Source: Seison nebaliae
Lineage: Eukaryota; Rotifera; Pararotatoria; Seisonacea; Seisonidae
Length of the DNA: 40,226 nucleotides
Direction: 5' to 3'
Assembly: GCA_023231475.1 (NCBI GenBank)
Contig: JALJEE010001497.1
Location: forward strand, 1-40,226
In this document: positions 1-10,560 of the stretch, piece after piece
Numbering within the stretch: position 1 is the stretch's first letter
How the letters are laid out: each line of letters opens with the position of its first letter
Notes under the pieces: model-generated
What the model was told of the DNA's origin: nothing
Database searches by the model: none
Seen by the model: only the letters and a program-made list of their open reading frames with translations
Made by a program: the position numbers and the translations under genes

Positions 1-271
1 AATTGGAAATATTCCCTTCGAAATTCTTCGCAATGTCAGAAATCCGTTGATTTTTATGGAACTTGAAGATGAAGAAATGATCAACGGTTGTCAACAATAT
101 TGGAAGATTAGTGGAAAGAAAGTGGAAATGGCAGCTGGTGCAACTATTAAAGCCACATTGGATCTGTTACCTTCAGACCTGATAAAAAAATATTCGTTCC
201 TTAAACGTCCCATTCAAATCGTTTCTGTCGTATGTGGAAGGAATTATGAACCTCTAATAAATTTTGAATAA
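1..271 (+). CDS. Serine racemase/threonine dehydratase-like protein, C-terminal part only (first tandem copy)
   Basis: Only the last 89 residues lie in the window; the frame is open from base 2 and stops at 269-271. The fragment aligns without gaps to the C-terminus of the complete gene at 618-1592, about two thirds of residues being identical, including the stretch around GATIKATLD, the CGRN motif near the end and the final INFE. It therefore encodes a fold-type II PLP enzyme of the serine racemase/threonine dehydratase family. The catalytic lysine and glycine loop lie upstream of the window, so activity cannot be judged. The gene is on the same strand as its neighbour with a 346-bp gap, which indicates tandem duplication. 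Confidence 0.85.
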   Translation, partial: IGNIPFEILRNVRNPLIFMELEDEEMINGCQQYWKISGKKVEMAAGATIKATLDLLPSDLIKKYSFLKRPIQIVSVVCGRNYEPLINFE

Positions 272-617
272 TGTCAGATGACGTAGTATTTCGGGAACTA
301 AATGTTTAAGAGACTATTCATAGTAAAATCAATAATTCTATTGAATGTAAATTATCAAATGATTAAGTTTGTTGGATAAATTATAATAAATTATAATAAA
401 TTTCCATTTTATGATATTTTATGATATCAATATATTTCAAGCGTTATTACGTATAGTTCTTCAATTAAGTTTAAGATACTATCCAACCCATCATTGAATT
501 AATGTGCTATTTGTGAAAGTTTCTAACGATTAATAATTTTAAATAAAACATATATAATGATATTAATACAGTGCGTAAAGTTGATTCTCTGGCATGGTAT
601 CTTAAAATTAAAAGAAT
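272..617. other. Intergenic gap between the two serine-racemase-like copies
   Basis: AT-rich spacer with no open frame worth calling. It contains two short direct repeats in tandem at about 379-425 (ATTATAATAA twice, then TTTATGATAT twice). It must hold the 3' end of copy 1 and the promoter of copy 2; I see no clear promoter motif. Confidence 0.5.
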
Positions 618-1592
618 ATGAAACAAGTGTTGAATGCAGCAAAAAGATGCAAATCGGTTATTGTCGAAACTTCATGTGAGACTTTCACCCATATAAATTA
701 TCGTCTTTCCAATAAATACGAATGTCCATGTGTCGTTTATTTTAAATGTGAAGATGAACAAGAAACTGGTTCGTTCAAATATCGAGGCGCTGTCAATTCA
801 TTGTTGATGAATAAGAACTATAACGATTTTTTTACTCATAGTTCAGGTAATCATGGTGCTGCATTAAGTCGAGCTGCTCAAGTTCACGGAAAAAATTGTA
901 TTGTGGTTGTACCGAAAGGAACGCCACAATCCAAGATCGATAATATTCGTCGATATGGAGGAATTATTAAGGAATGTGAAGCGAATTTAAAAGCAAGAAC
1001 TGAAATGACCACCAGTTTAGTTCAAGAAAAAAACGGAATTATTGTTTCATCATTCAATCAGAGAACTACCATTTTTGGTCAAGGTACGATCGGACTAGAG
1101 ATATTGAATTCCATCAAATATATCGATATTCTGGTTGTATCAATAAGTGGTGGTGGTTTGGCTGCGGGTATTTCAATTGTTTTAAATGAATTATCTCCTT
1201 CCACAGTTATGGTAATCGTTTCTCCAAAAGGTAAGAACTTAAGAGAACAATTTATTTTGAAAAAGAGAGATAACAATATGCATTTTTTAAACACGAAAGC
1301 TTCGGGTATTTGTATAAAAGCCATCGGAAGTGTTCCCTTCAATATTCTTCGTAGAGTGAAGAATGAGTTGATTTTTCTTGAAGTTGAGGATGATGAGATG
1401 GTCGATGGTTGTCAACAATTTTGGAAGTTAACTGGAAAAAAAGTGGAAATGTCTTCGGGTGCTACCATCAAAGCCACTTTAGATATGTTACCTTCGAATT
1501 TGCTTAGTAGCTTCTTCTCATTGAATCGACCGATTCATATTGCTGCTATAGTTTGTGGAAGAAATTGTGAATCGCAAATAAATTTCGAATAA
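618..1592 (+). CDS. Serine racemase/threonine dehydratase-like PLP enzyme (second tandem copy, complete, intronless)
   Basis: A 324-residue single-exon protein, close to the usual length of serine racemases (about 330-340). Known family features are visible in order: GSFKYRGA at 51-58 with the Schiff-base lysine K54, the phosphate-contact motif SSGNHGAAL at 75-83, the glycine-rich loop SGGGLAAGI at 177-185, and a C-terminal CGRN at 313-316 where serine racemases have SGGN (the residue next to the PLP ring nitrogen; Cys or Ser is normal in fold type II). In mammalian serine racemase a Glu and an Asp just before the DGVK stretch bind Mg2+/Ca2+; the aligned positions here read as Asn and Ser (about 225-230), so metal activation may be lost. 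The expected reaction is racemisation and/or alpha,beta-elimination of serine, threonine or hydroxyaspartate in the cytosol; substrate cannot be decided. Start chosen at the only ATG giving full family length. Confidence 0.88.
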   Translation: MKQVLNAAKRCKSVIVETSCETFTHINYRLSNKYECPCVVYFKCEDEQETGSFKYRGAVNSLLMNKNYNDFFTHSSGNHGAALSRAAQVHGKNCIVVVPKGTPQSKIDNIRRYGGIIKECEANLKARTEMTTSLVQEKNGIIVSSFNQRTTIFGQGTIGLEILNSIKYIDILVVSISGGGLAAGISIVLNELSPSTVMVIVSPKGKNLREQFILKKRDNNMHFLNTKASGICIKAIGSVPFNILRRVKNELIFLEVEDDEMVDGCQQFWKLTGKKVEMSSGATIKATLDMLPSNLLSSFFSLNRPIHIAAIVCGRNCESQINFE

Positions 1593-1851
1593 CTTGCTCA
1601 TAAACTAATATTTGATCTATAAAATAAAATTATTTGTGTGTTGAACTACCATAAATTTCATTTGATAAATAATTCTCAAACAGATTTATTAACAGAGAAA
1701 ATCTTTAATTTTTTCCTTATTTATTATCACCATTAATTTAAAAAGATTTATTTCATTCACTAAAATCATTTTATAATATTATATATGTGTTATATGGATA
1801 AAATATAATAATATTTCTCCCATTTTTTAGAATTTTCAATTTTTTTAGTTT

Positions 1852-4800
1852 TTATTTTGGTTCAGCAAAACCCGGATAAGCCAAAGACAAAGCTTTCGTT
1901 CCCGGTGGCAGAAATGAAGGGTAGTTCGAACCATCGGAAACTAAAGCGCCAGTCAACGGTGTTCCGTCATTGATAGTCACTTTGTCGACAACTGAAAATC
2001 CTCCTTGTTCATCTCCATAAGGGAAACTGACATGATAACCAACAGATGCCGTATCGAGAATGGCAACGACGATTTGTGAAACTATTCCATGAACTCTCAT
2101 GCTAGTGAAGAGATAAGCAGAGAGAATTACGGAATCTTGAGGATTTAATGTTCCATGCTTTAAGTAATGAGAAATGAAGAATGAAAAAAAATTAAAATAA
2201 TTCAACTCCATTTACTGATGCTCGATTCAGTAATGCTAATACTGCGAGAATTTTTTCTTTATCGAAATTACTCGATATCTCTCGATAATATACCACACCA
2301 GGTATTAAGACACAACTTCCAAATCTGGAATCAAGTAAGCTCATCGCCTCCTCTTCCACTACCTATCAGAGAATTTTAATATAATTATTTTCTTTCAAAT
2401 GAAAACTAACCGTCGCTTCATGAATTACAAACTTCATCTTATTATCGTTACGATGAGTCACTTCCACAACCATATCACCATTAGTAGATACTTTAACTTC
2501 TTTGGTGGCATATCTTCGATCGAACGAATCTTTGGAAATATCAACAGTGAATACCCAATCCATCTCATTACCAACAATGAACTTATCGCCTGCTAATGGA
2601 CCAAAATCAATGACAGCGTAATGATTATTTAATCCGTTAAAAGCGTACATTTCAGTTTCCATAAAATTGAGTTTTTTTTTCGTACAAGTATAAATAACAT
2701 CCAAATAAAGATATCGAAATGTGTCCACACAGAGAACGTTGGGTATGTCATATTTTTCTAAATCGGCCGTTATTTCACAAGTAGCTTCTTTTAAACATTC
2801 TTTTTGTATTTGCATTGTAGCGTCAATTGTGCATGGCGATAGACCTCCTAACGTTTTTGAGTTATACATCATATTAAGTATATCAACACGAAATGTAGCA
2901 GCTATGATATAAGGTTTTTTAGGGTCCGTACATGTTATCGTTTCTTTTTCACCGTTTCGAATAGAAATTTTCTTAACATAACCGGTAGGTTGGGGAACGG
3001 TATTATCTAATTTTAAACAGGTCGATGAAAACTAATGAAAGTGTTAGTAAGAAAATAATTTAATATTTTCACTAACATATCCTCTTTTTACCAATTCCGG
3101 ATATTTCTTCTTTTCTTCGTTAACCTTCTTATCAGCGACGTCTAATTCTTTCACTAAAATAATTTTCCAGAAAATCATTCTTCATTCTCAACTAAATCAA
3201 TCTCACCTTTTGCTAAAATTTCACTGAACTTCTTTCCCAATGGACCATATTCTATAAAGGATTAGAGAATAAAATTTTTAAAAAATTCTCAACTTTCATT
3301 TAAAACTGTCTCTTCAACCAATGCTGTACTAACTTTCGCTTTGATCATCTCTCCATTTGCCACTGGTTATGGAAAATTTAATATGGAAATCGTTGAAAAT
3401 TTGATGAGAGAATCTCGGTTAACTTATTTTCTCTGACTTGACTTTCGCTTCAGCAATCTTCTTCTTTAATGTTTCGATAGCTGTTCAATTAAATTGTTCC
3501 AATCAAATCAATAAAATAGATGAATAGAAAACACCTGTCAAATGGTCCTGCAATTCGAAACGTTTATCAAGTGCAGAATAAATTGATTCTTTGATTTCTT
3601 TTTCTAATTAAAGATCGTTGGAATTCAATGCAAATTCTCTAATTGAAATTTTAGAAGAATAAAACTTTTTTTGAGAAATTCATCTAATGTCGATTGAATT
3701 TTTTTGTAATTGTCTTCAGCATCTGAAAGAAAAATTTGAAATCAAATTAATTCGAAACAAATGAACTTGAGATGCCTCTACTCTTTGCTTGTTGACTCAA
3801 TTCAGCATTTTCCCGCGTTTTAGCAGTTATTGCTTTATCTTTATGGAGCAAATGTAGAATAATTGATATTTAATATATCAAAAATTCAGAAAAGGAAATT
3901 AACCAATTTTTTTGAGATTCGCTTTCACTGCTGCAATTTTGTTCGTAACTTTATAATATTCTGAAAATTTCAATTATTCGAATATCAAAATAATTTAGTT
4001 GAAAAACTTTGTCGTAAAAGTTCGACGGAAATATCCATCTCACGAATTGTCGAATTCTTCAATTGAAGTTGATCCTCTGAAATGGAAAATTATTCAATTA
4101 GAGAATTTATAAACAAAAAATTTATTAACGTTCTTGATTATTTTGAGTTTTCAATTCTGCTAATCTTTTAGTATTCACTCGGATTTTATTCAATAACGAA
4201 TATTTCTTTCTTGCTAAGAAATCGATTTCTCTTTCCAAACTTTGATGTTGTTGTGCTGTAATAAAAGACATTGAAAGATAATAATTTTCAAATTTAAACC
4301 ATAATCGATTCCTGCTTCAGCAGCCGCATCAGTTTGTCTTGTTAATCGTTGTATTTCTATCAAGAAATTTCATTTTATTCTTCCAATCGAATGAAATTGA
4401 AACCTTCTTCAATTTTATTAATTTCCTGATTCAGATCTCGTTTCTTTTGGGATTTGAGGAAGATTAAATATTCTAATCACAAAATTATTCGAGAAAAGTA
4501 CTATTGAGAATACGAACCCCATTTCGTTCCATGATCTTTATTTTGCAACATCTTCTTCTGCATCTTTTCCAAATCTATTAATTATAAAATTTTAAAGTAA
4601 TCTCATTCGAAAATTTTCAGAACCTTCTTCTAATTCTCTCAGTTTATCTTCTTTTTCAGCTTTCTCGTATTTTATTTGAAGTGCATCGTAAAAATCTTCA
4701 GCTAAATTAAATAAAGTTAGTATTGAAAATTATGAAAATTCAAATTTAACGCAAATTACCCAAAGTTGAGAAACGTTTCTGATGTCTATTCTTTTGTTGG

Positions 4801-5630
4801 AAGAGATCTATAACAATCTTCTATTAAGATACTTATTTCCAGATTGTCACTAACTTGTTTCTAATTCAATTAATCGTTTCTCAAATTTACTTAAAGTTCT
4901 TCGTTTTTCCTTCATTTCATACTCTATTTTTCCATGAAAACAAATTAAATCATCGTAATAGAAAGAAACCTTTATCTCGAATTTCTCGAGATCTCACATC
5001 GATATTCCTTTGGACTTTATTCAAATCAGTATTGAGATTATCTAATCGATGATTGACTCGTTCGATAATTTTTCGTTTTTCATTCAAATCTAATTCTTTA
5101 TTTTAAAATAATATTTTATCGTTAAACTTCAATTAAAATTGAAACCTGATTGAAATCGATATTTATATTCTGTTATCAGATTATCTATTGTTGTCTGATG
5201 TGCTGTTTGCAATTCTTTCTGTTCATTTAACAGACTCTCTGCTTGTTCATTCAAATAATTCAATTCACTGTTTTGGGCAAATTTCCTTCGAGTTTCTACC
5301 AAATTTATTATTTTCCATTTAATTTTGATAATTTATAAATAAATAATAATAATAATTTACTAACGGGATTTTTTTTGATATTTATATTTCGCATTTGCAA
5401 TTAATTCATCAAATTCTTGTATATCTAAAAACGACTTTCTAAGACCGGCTTCTATAATGTTTAACCGGCAGATAAAGTGTCTATTTGAGAATCAGTGTTT
5501 GGAGAATTCCTACGGATATTACCATAATCTGATAAATGATATTAAAAGTTGTTCATTAGATAAAAATAAAACTTAAATATTGTGACGAACAAATTGTGAT
5601 CAGAAAGACAATGAAAATGAGTATTTTCAT
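1852..5630 (-). CDS. Secreted coiled-coil protein with SUEL-type (galactose-binding lectin) domain, 24 exons
   Basis: I rebuilt this gene by hand. The ATG at 5630 starts a clear signal peptide (MKILIFIVFLITICSS). About 20 short exons follow (3050-5580), separated by introns of 34-75 nt; most introns are phase 1, so the exons are multiples of three. They encode an almost uninterrupted Lys/Glu/Gln/Leu-rich region predicted to be coiled coil. The exon from about 3030 down to 2415 carries a SUEL-like domain: a first Cys, an IIAATF segment in place of the usual I.A.YGR, then Cys spaced as C-(11)-C-(5)-C before VLCVDTFRYLYLDVIYTC at its end, a good match to the family's closing K.L.V.Y.C. About 260 residues of unrecognised C-terminal sequence follow in three exons (2415-1852), ending at a stop at 1852. 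A lectin-tipped coiled-coil rod suggests an extracellular matrix or coat protein (inference). Total length is roughly 800 residues. Confidence 0.72.
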
Positions 5631-5962
5631 AATGATAGTTTTCTCTAGAATTTCATCTGAACTGATATTACGTTCTTATATTTATTCGAATTAAACATGT
5701 CGCCATGTCCATGAAACCTTCTAAAGGAATTGATGTTTTAATGCAAACTTCTTATTGAACTTCATAGAAAAAATTATGTCCGATGGATTTTTTTTAAATA
5801 ACATTTTCATTTAATTATTTTTATTTGAGAATTCGAAGTAATTACTTCGAAGAATTGAGATCTTTTAAATTATTATTATCATATTTCAATAAAATTTTGA
5901 ATTTTCATAATTTTTTTTAGGTGAAGAAATGAAATATTTTCGGATTTTAAACTTTTGATTGA
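5631..5962. other. Intergenic gap
   Basis: A 332-bp AT-rich spacer between two minus-strand genes. It holds the upstream region of the coiled-coil/SUEL gene and the 3' end of the 225-residue gene. I see no convincing coding exon, RNA gene or repeat. Confidence 0.5.
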
Positions 5963-6640
5963 TTATGTCAATTCAGGATTCATATTGTCCTTCAAATGGG
6001 AACTGAAATTGTTAATCTTAATTAATTTTTTTTTTCGATTTCTGTGAGAGTTCTCATGCTTAGTATATCTCTCCAATTTATGTTTAAAAAGATCGACAAA
6101 TTTGTTGATTCCATTTGGAGGAATTTCTGTGCGTTTTTCATACATTTGGTCAATATCATACATTTGTCTTAGAGCTGCATGTTGATTAGATTTGGGAGTT
6201 GTATTAATCGTTTTATCCAGAACATGAATAAATTTCATACCAGAAACCGGTTGTTTGTTTGTTAGTCGTTGGAAATAATCATTGACATGTCCAACGTTAC
6301 AAATGTTTAGCGAGTTTTTAAAAAGATTCATTTCATCATGTTTCACCGTGTTGTTTGGTAGTATTGGTTTAATATCAATATGACAAGTTTCCTGAGAAAT
6401 ATCATCGAAAAATTCGTCTTCTTCATTATTGATTGATAAACAACTTCTCTTCGAGAGAGGAACGTCAATTCTCTCCATAATCTTTCCAATAATATCCTCA
6501 TCTAATTCAATCGGATCAAAAATATTCTTTATCGTCTCTGTATTTCTTACATTTCTTGCAGAGATGACATTTGTATTTCCTATCTGTTTCTTCGGACATC
6601 GCCACATGGCACACTTTTCTTCGAAAGATAAAATTCGCAT
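5963..6640 (-). CDS. Unknown 225-residue protein, single exon
   Basis: An uninterrupted frame from ATG at 6640 to the stop at 5963. I do not recognise the family. The protein has no signal peptide or membrane segment. The N-terminus reads MRILSFEEKCAMWRCP; the middle is acidic, and the C-terminal third is basic (an RNRKKK cluster near 200), which could be a nuclear localisation or RNA/DNA-contact patch (inference). The start lies only 77 bp beyond the stop of the F-box gene on the same strand. The length makes a chance frame unlikely in such AT-rich DNA, and the opposite-strand frames are shorter. Confidence 0.65.
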   Translation of the reverse strand: MRILSFEEKCAMWRCPKKQIGNTNVISARNVRNTETIKNIFDPIELDEDIIGKIMERIDVPLSKRSCLSINNEEDEFFDDISQETCHIDIKPILPNNTVKHDEMNLFKNSLNICNVGHVNDYFQRLTNKQPVSGMKFIHVLDKTINTTPKSNQHAALRQMYDIDQMYEKRTEIPPNGINKFVDLFKHKLERYTKHENSHRNRKKKLIKINNFSSHLKDNMNPELT

Positions 6641-6717
6641 TGAAACTCGAAAATATCAGTTTATAATTTTAAACGAACAATAATATTAATAATATGAAAA
6701 AATTGATAAAATTAATA

Positions 6718-9141
6718 TTAAAATATTTCCGTTTTCCTTTCATATTTATTCCTTATTTTGTTCACCACAATCCCGTTTCTTTCAAAACATTCAAACAAAC
6801 CAGCAATGACCGCATTCTTCTCATATACATTCCCAAACGTCTGTAACTCTTTCAATCTGTTAACATTTCAATATAATGAAATTGAATGATGAAAAGAACT
6901 TGGTAAATTCAGTAAAAAGTTGAAGAACGATTGCAAAATTGGGGGCAGTCAAATGAATATTGTTCATTTTTAATGTTTCCAAACTCGAACTAAATTTACA
7001 AAGTTGAAGAATACTAATAAGAGTAAGTAAATTTTATAAGTAAGACGATTTCATTGAAAACTGAAATTATAAATTAAATTAAAATAACCCCGAAAATTTG
7101 ATTTTTGTCGAACTAATGTCCAAGAGTTGTAGGAGGAAACCCGATTGAAAAAATTGTTCAAATGCGTCATTTGATAAAGCACATCCACACAAATTTAAAT
7201 TACTATTAAATTACAATAAAAATAATTTAATAAAAACAATTTAATAGCAATCAACATTTATGAGCGAACCGTAAATTTGGTAAGTCAATTATTGAGAGAT
7301 TCCGAAGGAATGCATCAGTAATAGCGGAACAATACGCAATCTCAATGGCCACTATTTGAGTACAGCCATATGTTAATAAATTTAAAAAAGAGTTTTGGAG
7401 ACATGGACTTCGATTCACATTGAAATATTGGAGTTGTGTCATATTCTTCGATATAATCGAAATGACATTGTCATCGATCTATTGAAAAAATTATTTGAAA
7501 ATTTACAATTAAATTTCTTTAAGATAGAAGGAAAATGTACTCGCTTCAAACAAGAGATATCCAAAAAAGACAATTTCCACAATGAACTCACACTTTTCAT
7601 GATACATTCTCTAGATATTTTGAAACAACCGGAAATACTTAAACTGTTTAATGAATCAAAATATTCCTCACAAATCAATTGAAATGAAGAATCGCCAATT
7701 TCATTACATCCGTCCAAACGAAGTTCTGTTAATTTACTGAATAATTATTCGGAAATTGGAAACGGAAAAAATATGAAAATTGAAACCAATTTGATAATTT
7801 TATAAAATTATTCAACACATCCGAACTCAACGAACTGAGTGAGCAATTAAGCTTAGTTAAGTTGCTAGGTAGATATCCTGTCAACTGCCTGACAATAGTA
7901 TTTGCATTTAGTGGATAATGGAGACAACCTTCCAATTGGAAATCGTTCAAATTCTCTGAAATTGATTTGAGCATATCATTTAGCCGCTCTCTCGTAATTG
8001 AATTTCCCGAACAACAAACTAAACTTAAATTGTTTGGTTGTCTCTTCCCAATCAAACGAAGACAAGCGTCATTTACATTGTTGTGACTTACAAATCGGAT
8101 TCTTTGCCATGGTAACTTCCTGTTTATTAAGTAATTAAATTTTGGAATGAGTAACAATTGAGCATGTTGTCGCAACGGTAAATATTTGAATACTTTCCAC
8201 AAAATATCATTCGGCAAATTAACAATCGAAACAATTTTTGGAAATTTGAATTTTCGTCGTATGGGAACAATTGGTAATATTTTCGAATAGGGAGACGGTA
8301 GTTTAATTATGATGGGAGGTTTCTTCTCTTTCTCCTCTGGAATATTTTCTAAATGATCTTCTAACAAACATAAAATTTCGTTAAATTTCTTATTCTTTGG
8401 TACATTTCGATAATCGTTTGACGATGTTATAGAGCAAGTAGATTTATTTGGAGAATTGACCAGATTTTTTGTTTCATCCACTTTGCTTTTCAAATCATCC
8501 AATTGATCATTGCAATATGTCAACAATTCTCGACAACGATTTATTCTACCCGATTTCAAATTACTTAATTTTTCCGTTTTTTGAACTAATTTCTTCTCTT
8601 CTACTTTATCAGATCTAACAGATAATAAATCATCGATATCTGGCAAACGACGTTCATCGATTGATATCGGTGAATCAGAATCTTCTCCAAAAATTGAGGA
8701 ACAATGTGAATATTCGTCAAAACTTGAGCAACTACGAACATAAGAAACATTATCTTCTGGAGATTTAACGAACGAACGATGATTTTTTGACTTTTTATAA
8801 TCATCATCATCATCGTCATCACTCTGAATATCAATTGTCAAATCATTAAGATCTTGAACTTGATCAGTGATCTCGTCCGCGCTGTTAACCATAGAGTATA
8901 ATTTATTCATGAAACTATGAGTTGATGATTCGATTTCACTTTCTAATCCAAACTTTCTTTCAAAATCATTAAACGACGATTCCTTTACCGTCCTCGGCAA
9001 ATTGTTCATGTTTTGGGAAGTTGAAATTTCAGGTTTCCTATCAAGAACTTGAAAGCATTTGCGAAGTTCCTCATCTTTCTCCAAAGTCGATTTTATCCTA
9101 TCAATAGTCCCGCCATAATACTTACTGAAAGACGAAGACAT
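6718..9141 (-). CDS. F-box and leucine-rich-repeat protein (FBXL type)
   Basis: Six exons rebuilt by hand: 7787-9141, 7541-7736, 7270-7478, 7089-7202, 6900-7013, 6718-6856, giving 708 residues with every junction in frame. Residues 1-300 are low-complexity, with an Asp run near 108-114 and a basic stretch before the F-box. The F-box is at about 306-345 (IVNLPNDILWKVFKYLPLRQ...). From about 360 onward there are leucine-rich repeats of the cysteine-containing type, with repeated patterns such as LTELRLDGCNEI, LNSLSISGCFKI, IEIAYCSAIT and LRNLNLCGCALS. F-box proteins of this class bind Skp1 through the F-box and present LRR-bound substrates to an SCF ubiquitin ligase. The long disordered N-terminus is unusual for FBXL2/20-like proteins, so the exact orthologue is not clear. 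Confidence 0.88.
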
Positions 9142-9339
9142 GAATTAAAAATTACTCTAATTATTGAAATCTAATTATTCTGTGAAAGTAAACGAAAAGA
9201 AAATCATAAAATTTAAATGAATTAAAATAAAATATGTTTAAATAATAAATAAGTTTTTGTTTTTCAAATAATTTGTGAACGGAATAAAATCGATTAATTC
9301 GCATATTTTCAAACAAATTATTTTTCGGCCAATCGCTCT

Positions 9340-10560
9340 TCATGTTCTATTTAAAGATTCCACTAACGTTTCAGAATCATCGGTTGACGATGTTGACGAT
9401 ATGGAATTTTTCAGAGATAAATCATATGAGGTAGATTGAGTCTTTTTCAATTGCCTAATTGGTGGGAGTGGTTTAATCGTTCTATTAGGAATATGGATCG
9501 TCTGAATGATTGGTGCAGGCGAACTAGTTTCCGAATGAATATGATTCTCTTCCATTCCCATAATATTTTTCATTTCAACTGAATAATTGATCGATCTCTC
9601 TCCAATCGATGAAATGTCATCATTTGAATAATCTTGAATTGAGTCATTCAATTTCATATCGAATTCACAATTAACATCTTCGATTTCCGTCGAACATAAT
9701 GACAATTCGTCAATTCCCTGAATTTTTCGAAATTTCTCCGGTGAATATCGATCAGTTAATGGAATATCGATCGATTCTTCATCATCATCGTCATCATCAT
9801 CGTCACCGTTCTCATAATATGTGGAATTATGTTGAAGTTTATTGGGATCAACGAATAGTTCTTCATCACCAATCCTCTCCGTACTGTTACCGGTTTGGAC
9901 GATTTCGGACTCATCTGAAGAATCTGAATTTTTAAAATTCAGTTGTAATTCCTCTTGTAATTCTTTCGAATGTTTAACTGTGAATGAGTGACTACTTTTC
10001 ATGTTCCTCGCACGAAAATATTTATCTGACCGATTAATCAGTGATCGACTTGGATTAATTTTCACCGGTTCCGTCGATTTTTTCACTTGAGCCGATATGG
10101 AAGGAAGATGTTTTCTTGGTAACGGTTTCGGCTTTGGATAATTTGCAATATTTCGAAAATGAGAATTTTTTATATAATTTATTTGTTCATTAATATCTCG
10201 CTTGTCATCCGTAGCTTTCTTGTGAAGAAAGAAGGAAAACTCTTCATTAGTCAGAGTGACATCACTCACATCTTCATTCTCAATAGAAGTTTGTTGTGAA
10301 GGTGAATCGATTCGGTTGAAGAACAACTTCCTCTTTGGATCGTTATACGGTAAACATGAGTTAGTTGTCATTCGTTTTTTATTGTCCTTCGGCTTGTGAC
10401 GGTCGATGTAGTATGAAGCTGAAGTTGTCTTATGTTTAGATGGAAGGAATGGAGTAGATGCATGGAACAATGTAGATTCATTACTTTTGAAAGTTCTATA
10501 AACTCTTTGATTCTTTTCATTTAATAGTTTTTTGTTCGCTCGAATTTTATCGGAGTTCAT
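9340..10560 (-). CDS. Unknown acidic, disordered 406-residue protein, single exon
   Basis: A single long frame from ATG at 10560 to the stop at 9340. No domain is recognisable. Composition is Ser/Asn/Lys/Asp-rich, with a run of eight Asp followed by Glu-Glu near residue 255, encoded by an imperfect GAT/GAC trinucleotide run. The N-terminus is basic (MNSDKIRANKKLL) and there are proline-rich short motifs (PKPKPLPRKHLP near 145 and KPLPPIRQLKK near 365) that could bind SH3/WW-type domains (inference). It has no signal peptide or membrane segment. It ends 198 bp before the start of the F-box gene on the same strand and has a similar acidic, low-complexity character to that protein's N-terminus, but I find no frame-compatible splice that would join them. 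Confidence 0.65.
   Translation of the reverse strand: MNSDKIRANKKLLNEKNQRVYRTFKSNESTLFHASTPFLPSKHKTTSASYYIDRHKPKDNKKRMTTNSCLPYNDPKRKLFFNRIDSPSQQTSIENEDVSDVTLTNEEFSFFLHKKATDDKRDINEQINYIKNSHFRNIANYPKPKPLPRKHLPSISAQVKKSTEPVKINPSRSLINRSDKYFRARNMKSSHSFTVKHSKELQEELQLNFKNSDSSDESEIVQTGNSTERIGDEELFVDPNKLQHNSTYYENGDDDDDDDDEESIDIPLTDRYSPEKFRKIQGIDELSLCSTEIEDVNCEFDMKLNDSIQDYSNDDISSIGERSINYSVEMKNIMGMEENHIHSETSSPAPIIQTIHIPNRTIKPLPPIRQLKKTQSTSYDLSLKNSISSTSSTDDSETLVESLNRT

Noticed and set aside
379-425. Short tandem repeats as a possible CRISPR or satellite
   Set aside because: Only two copies each of roughly 10-bp AT-rich units without spacers; ordinary low complexity.
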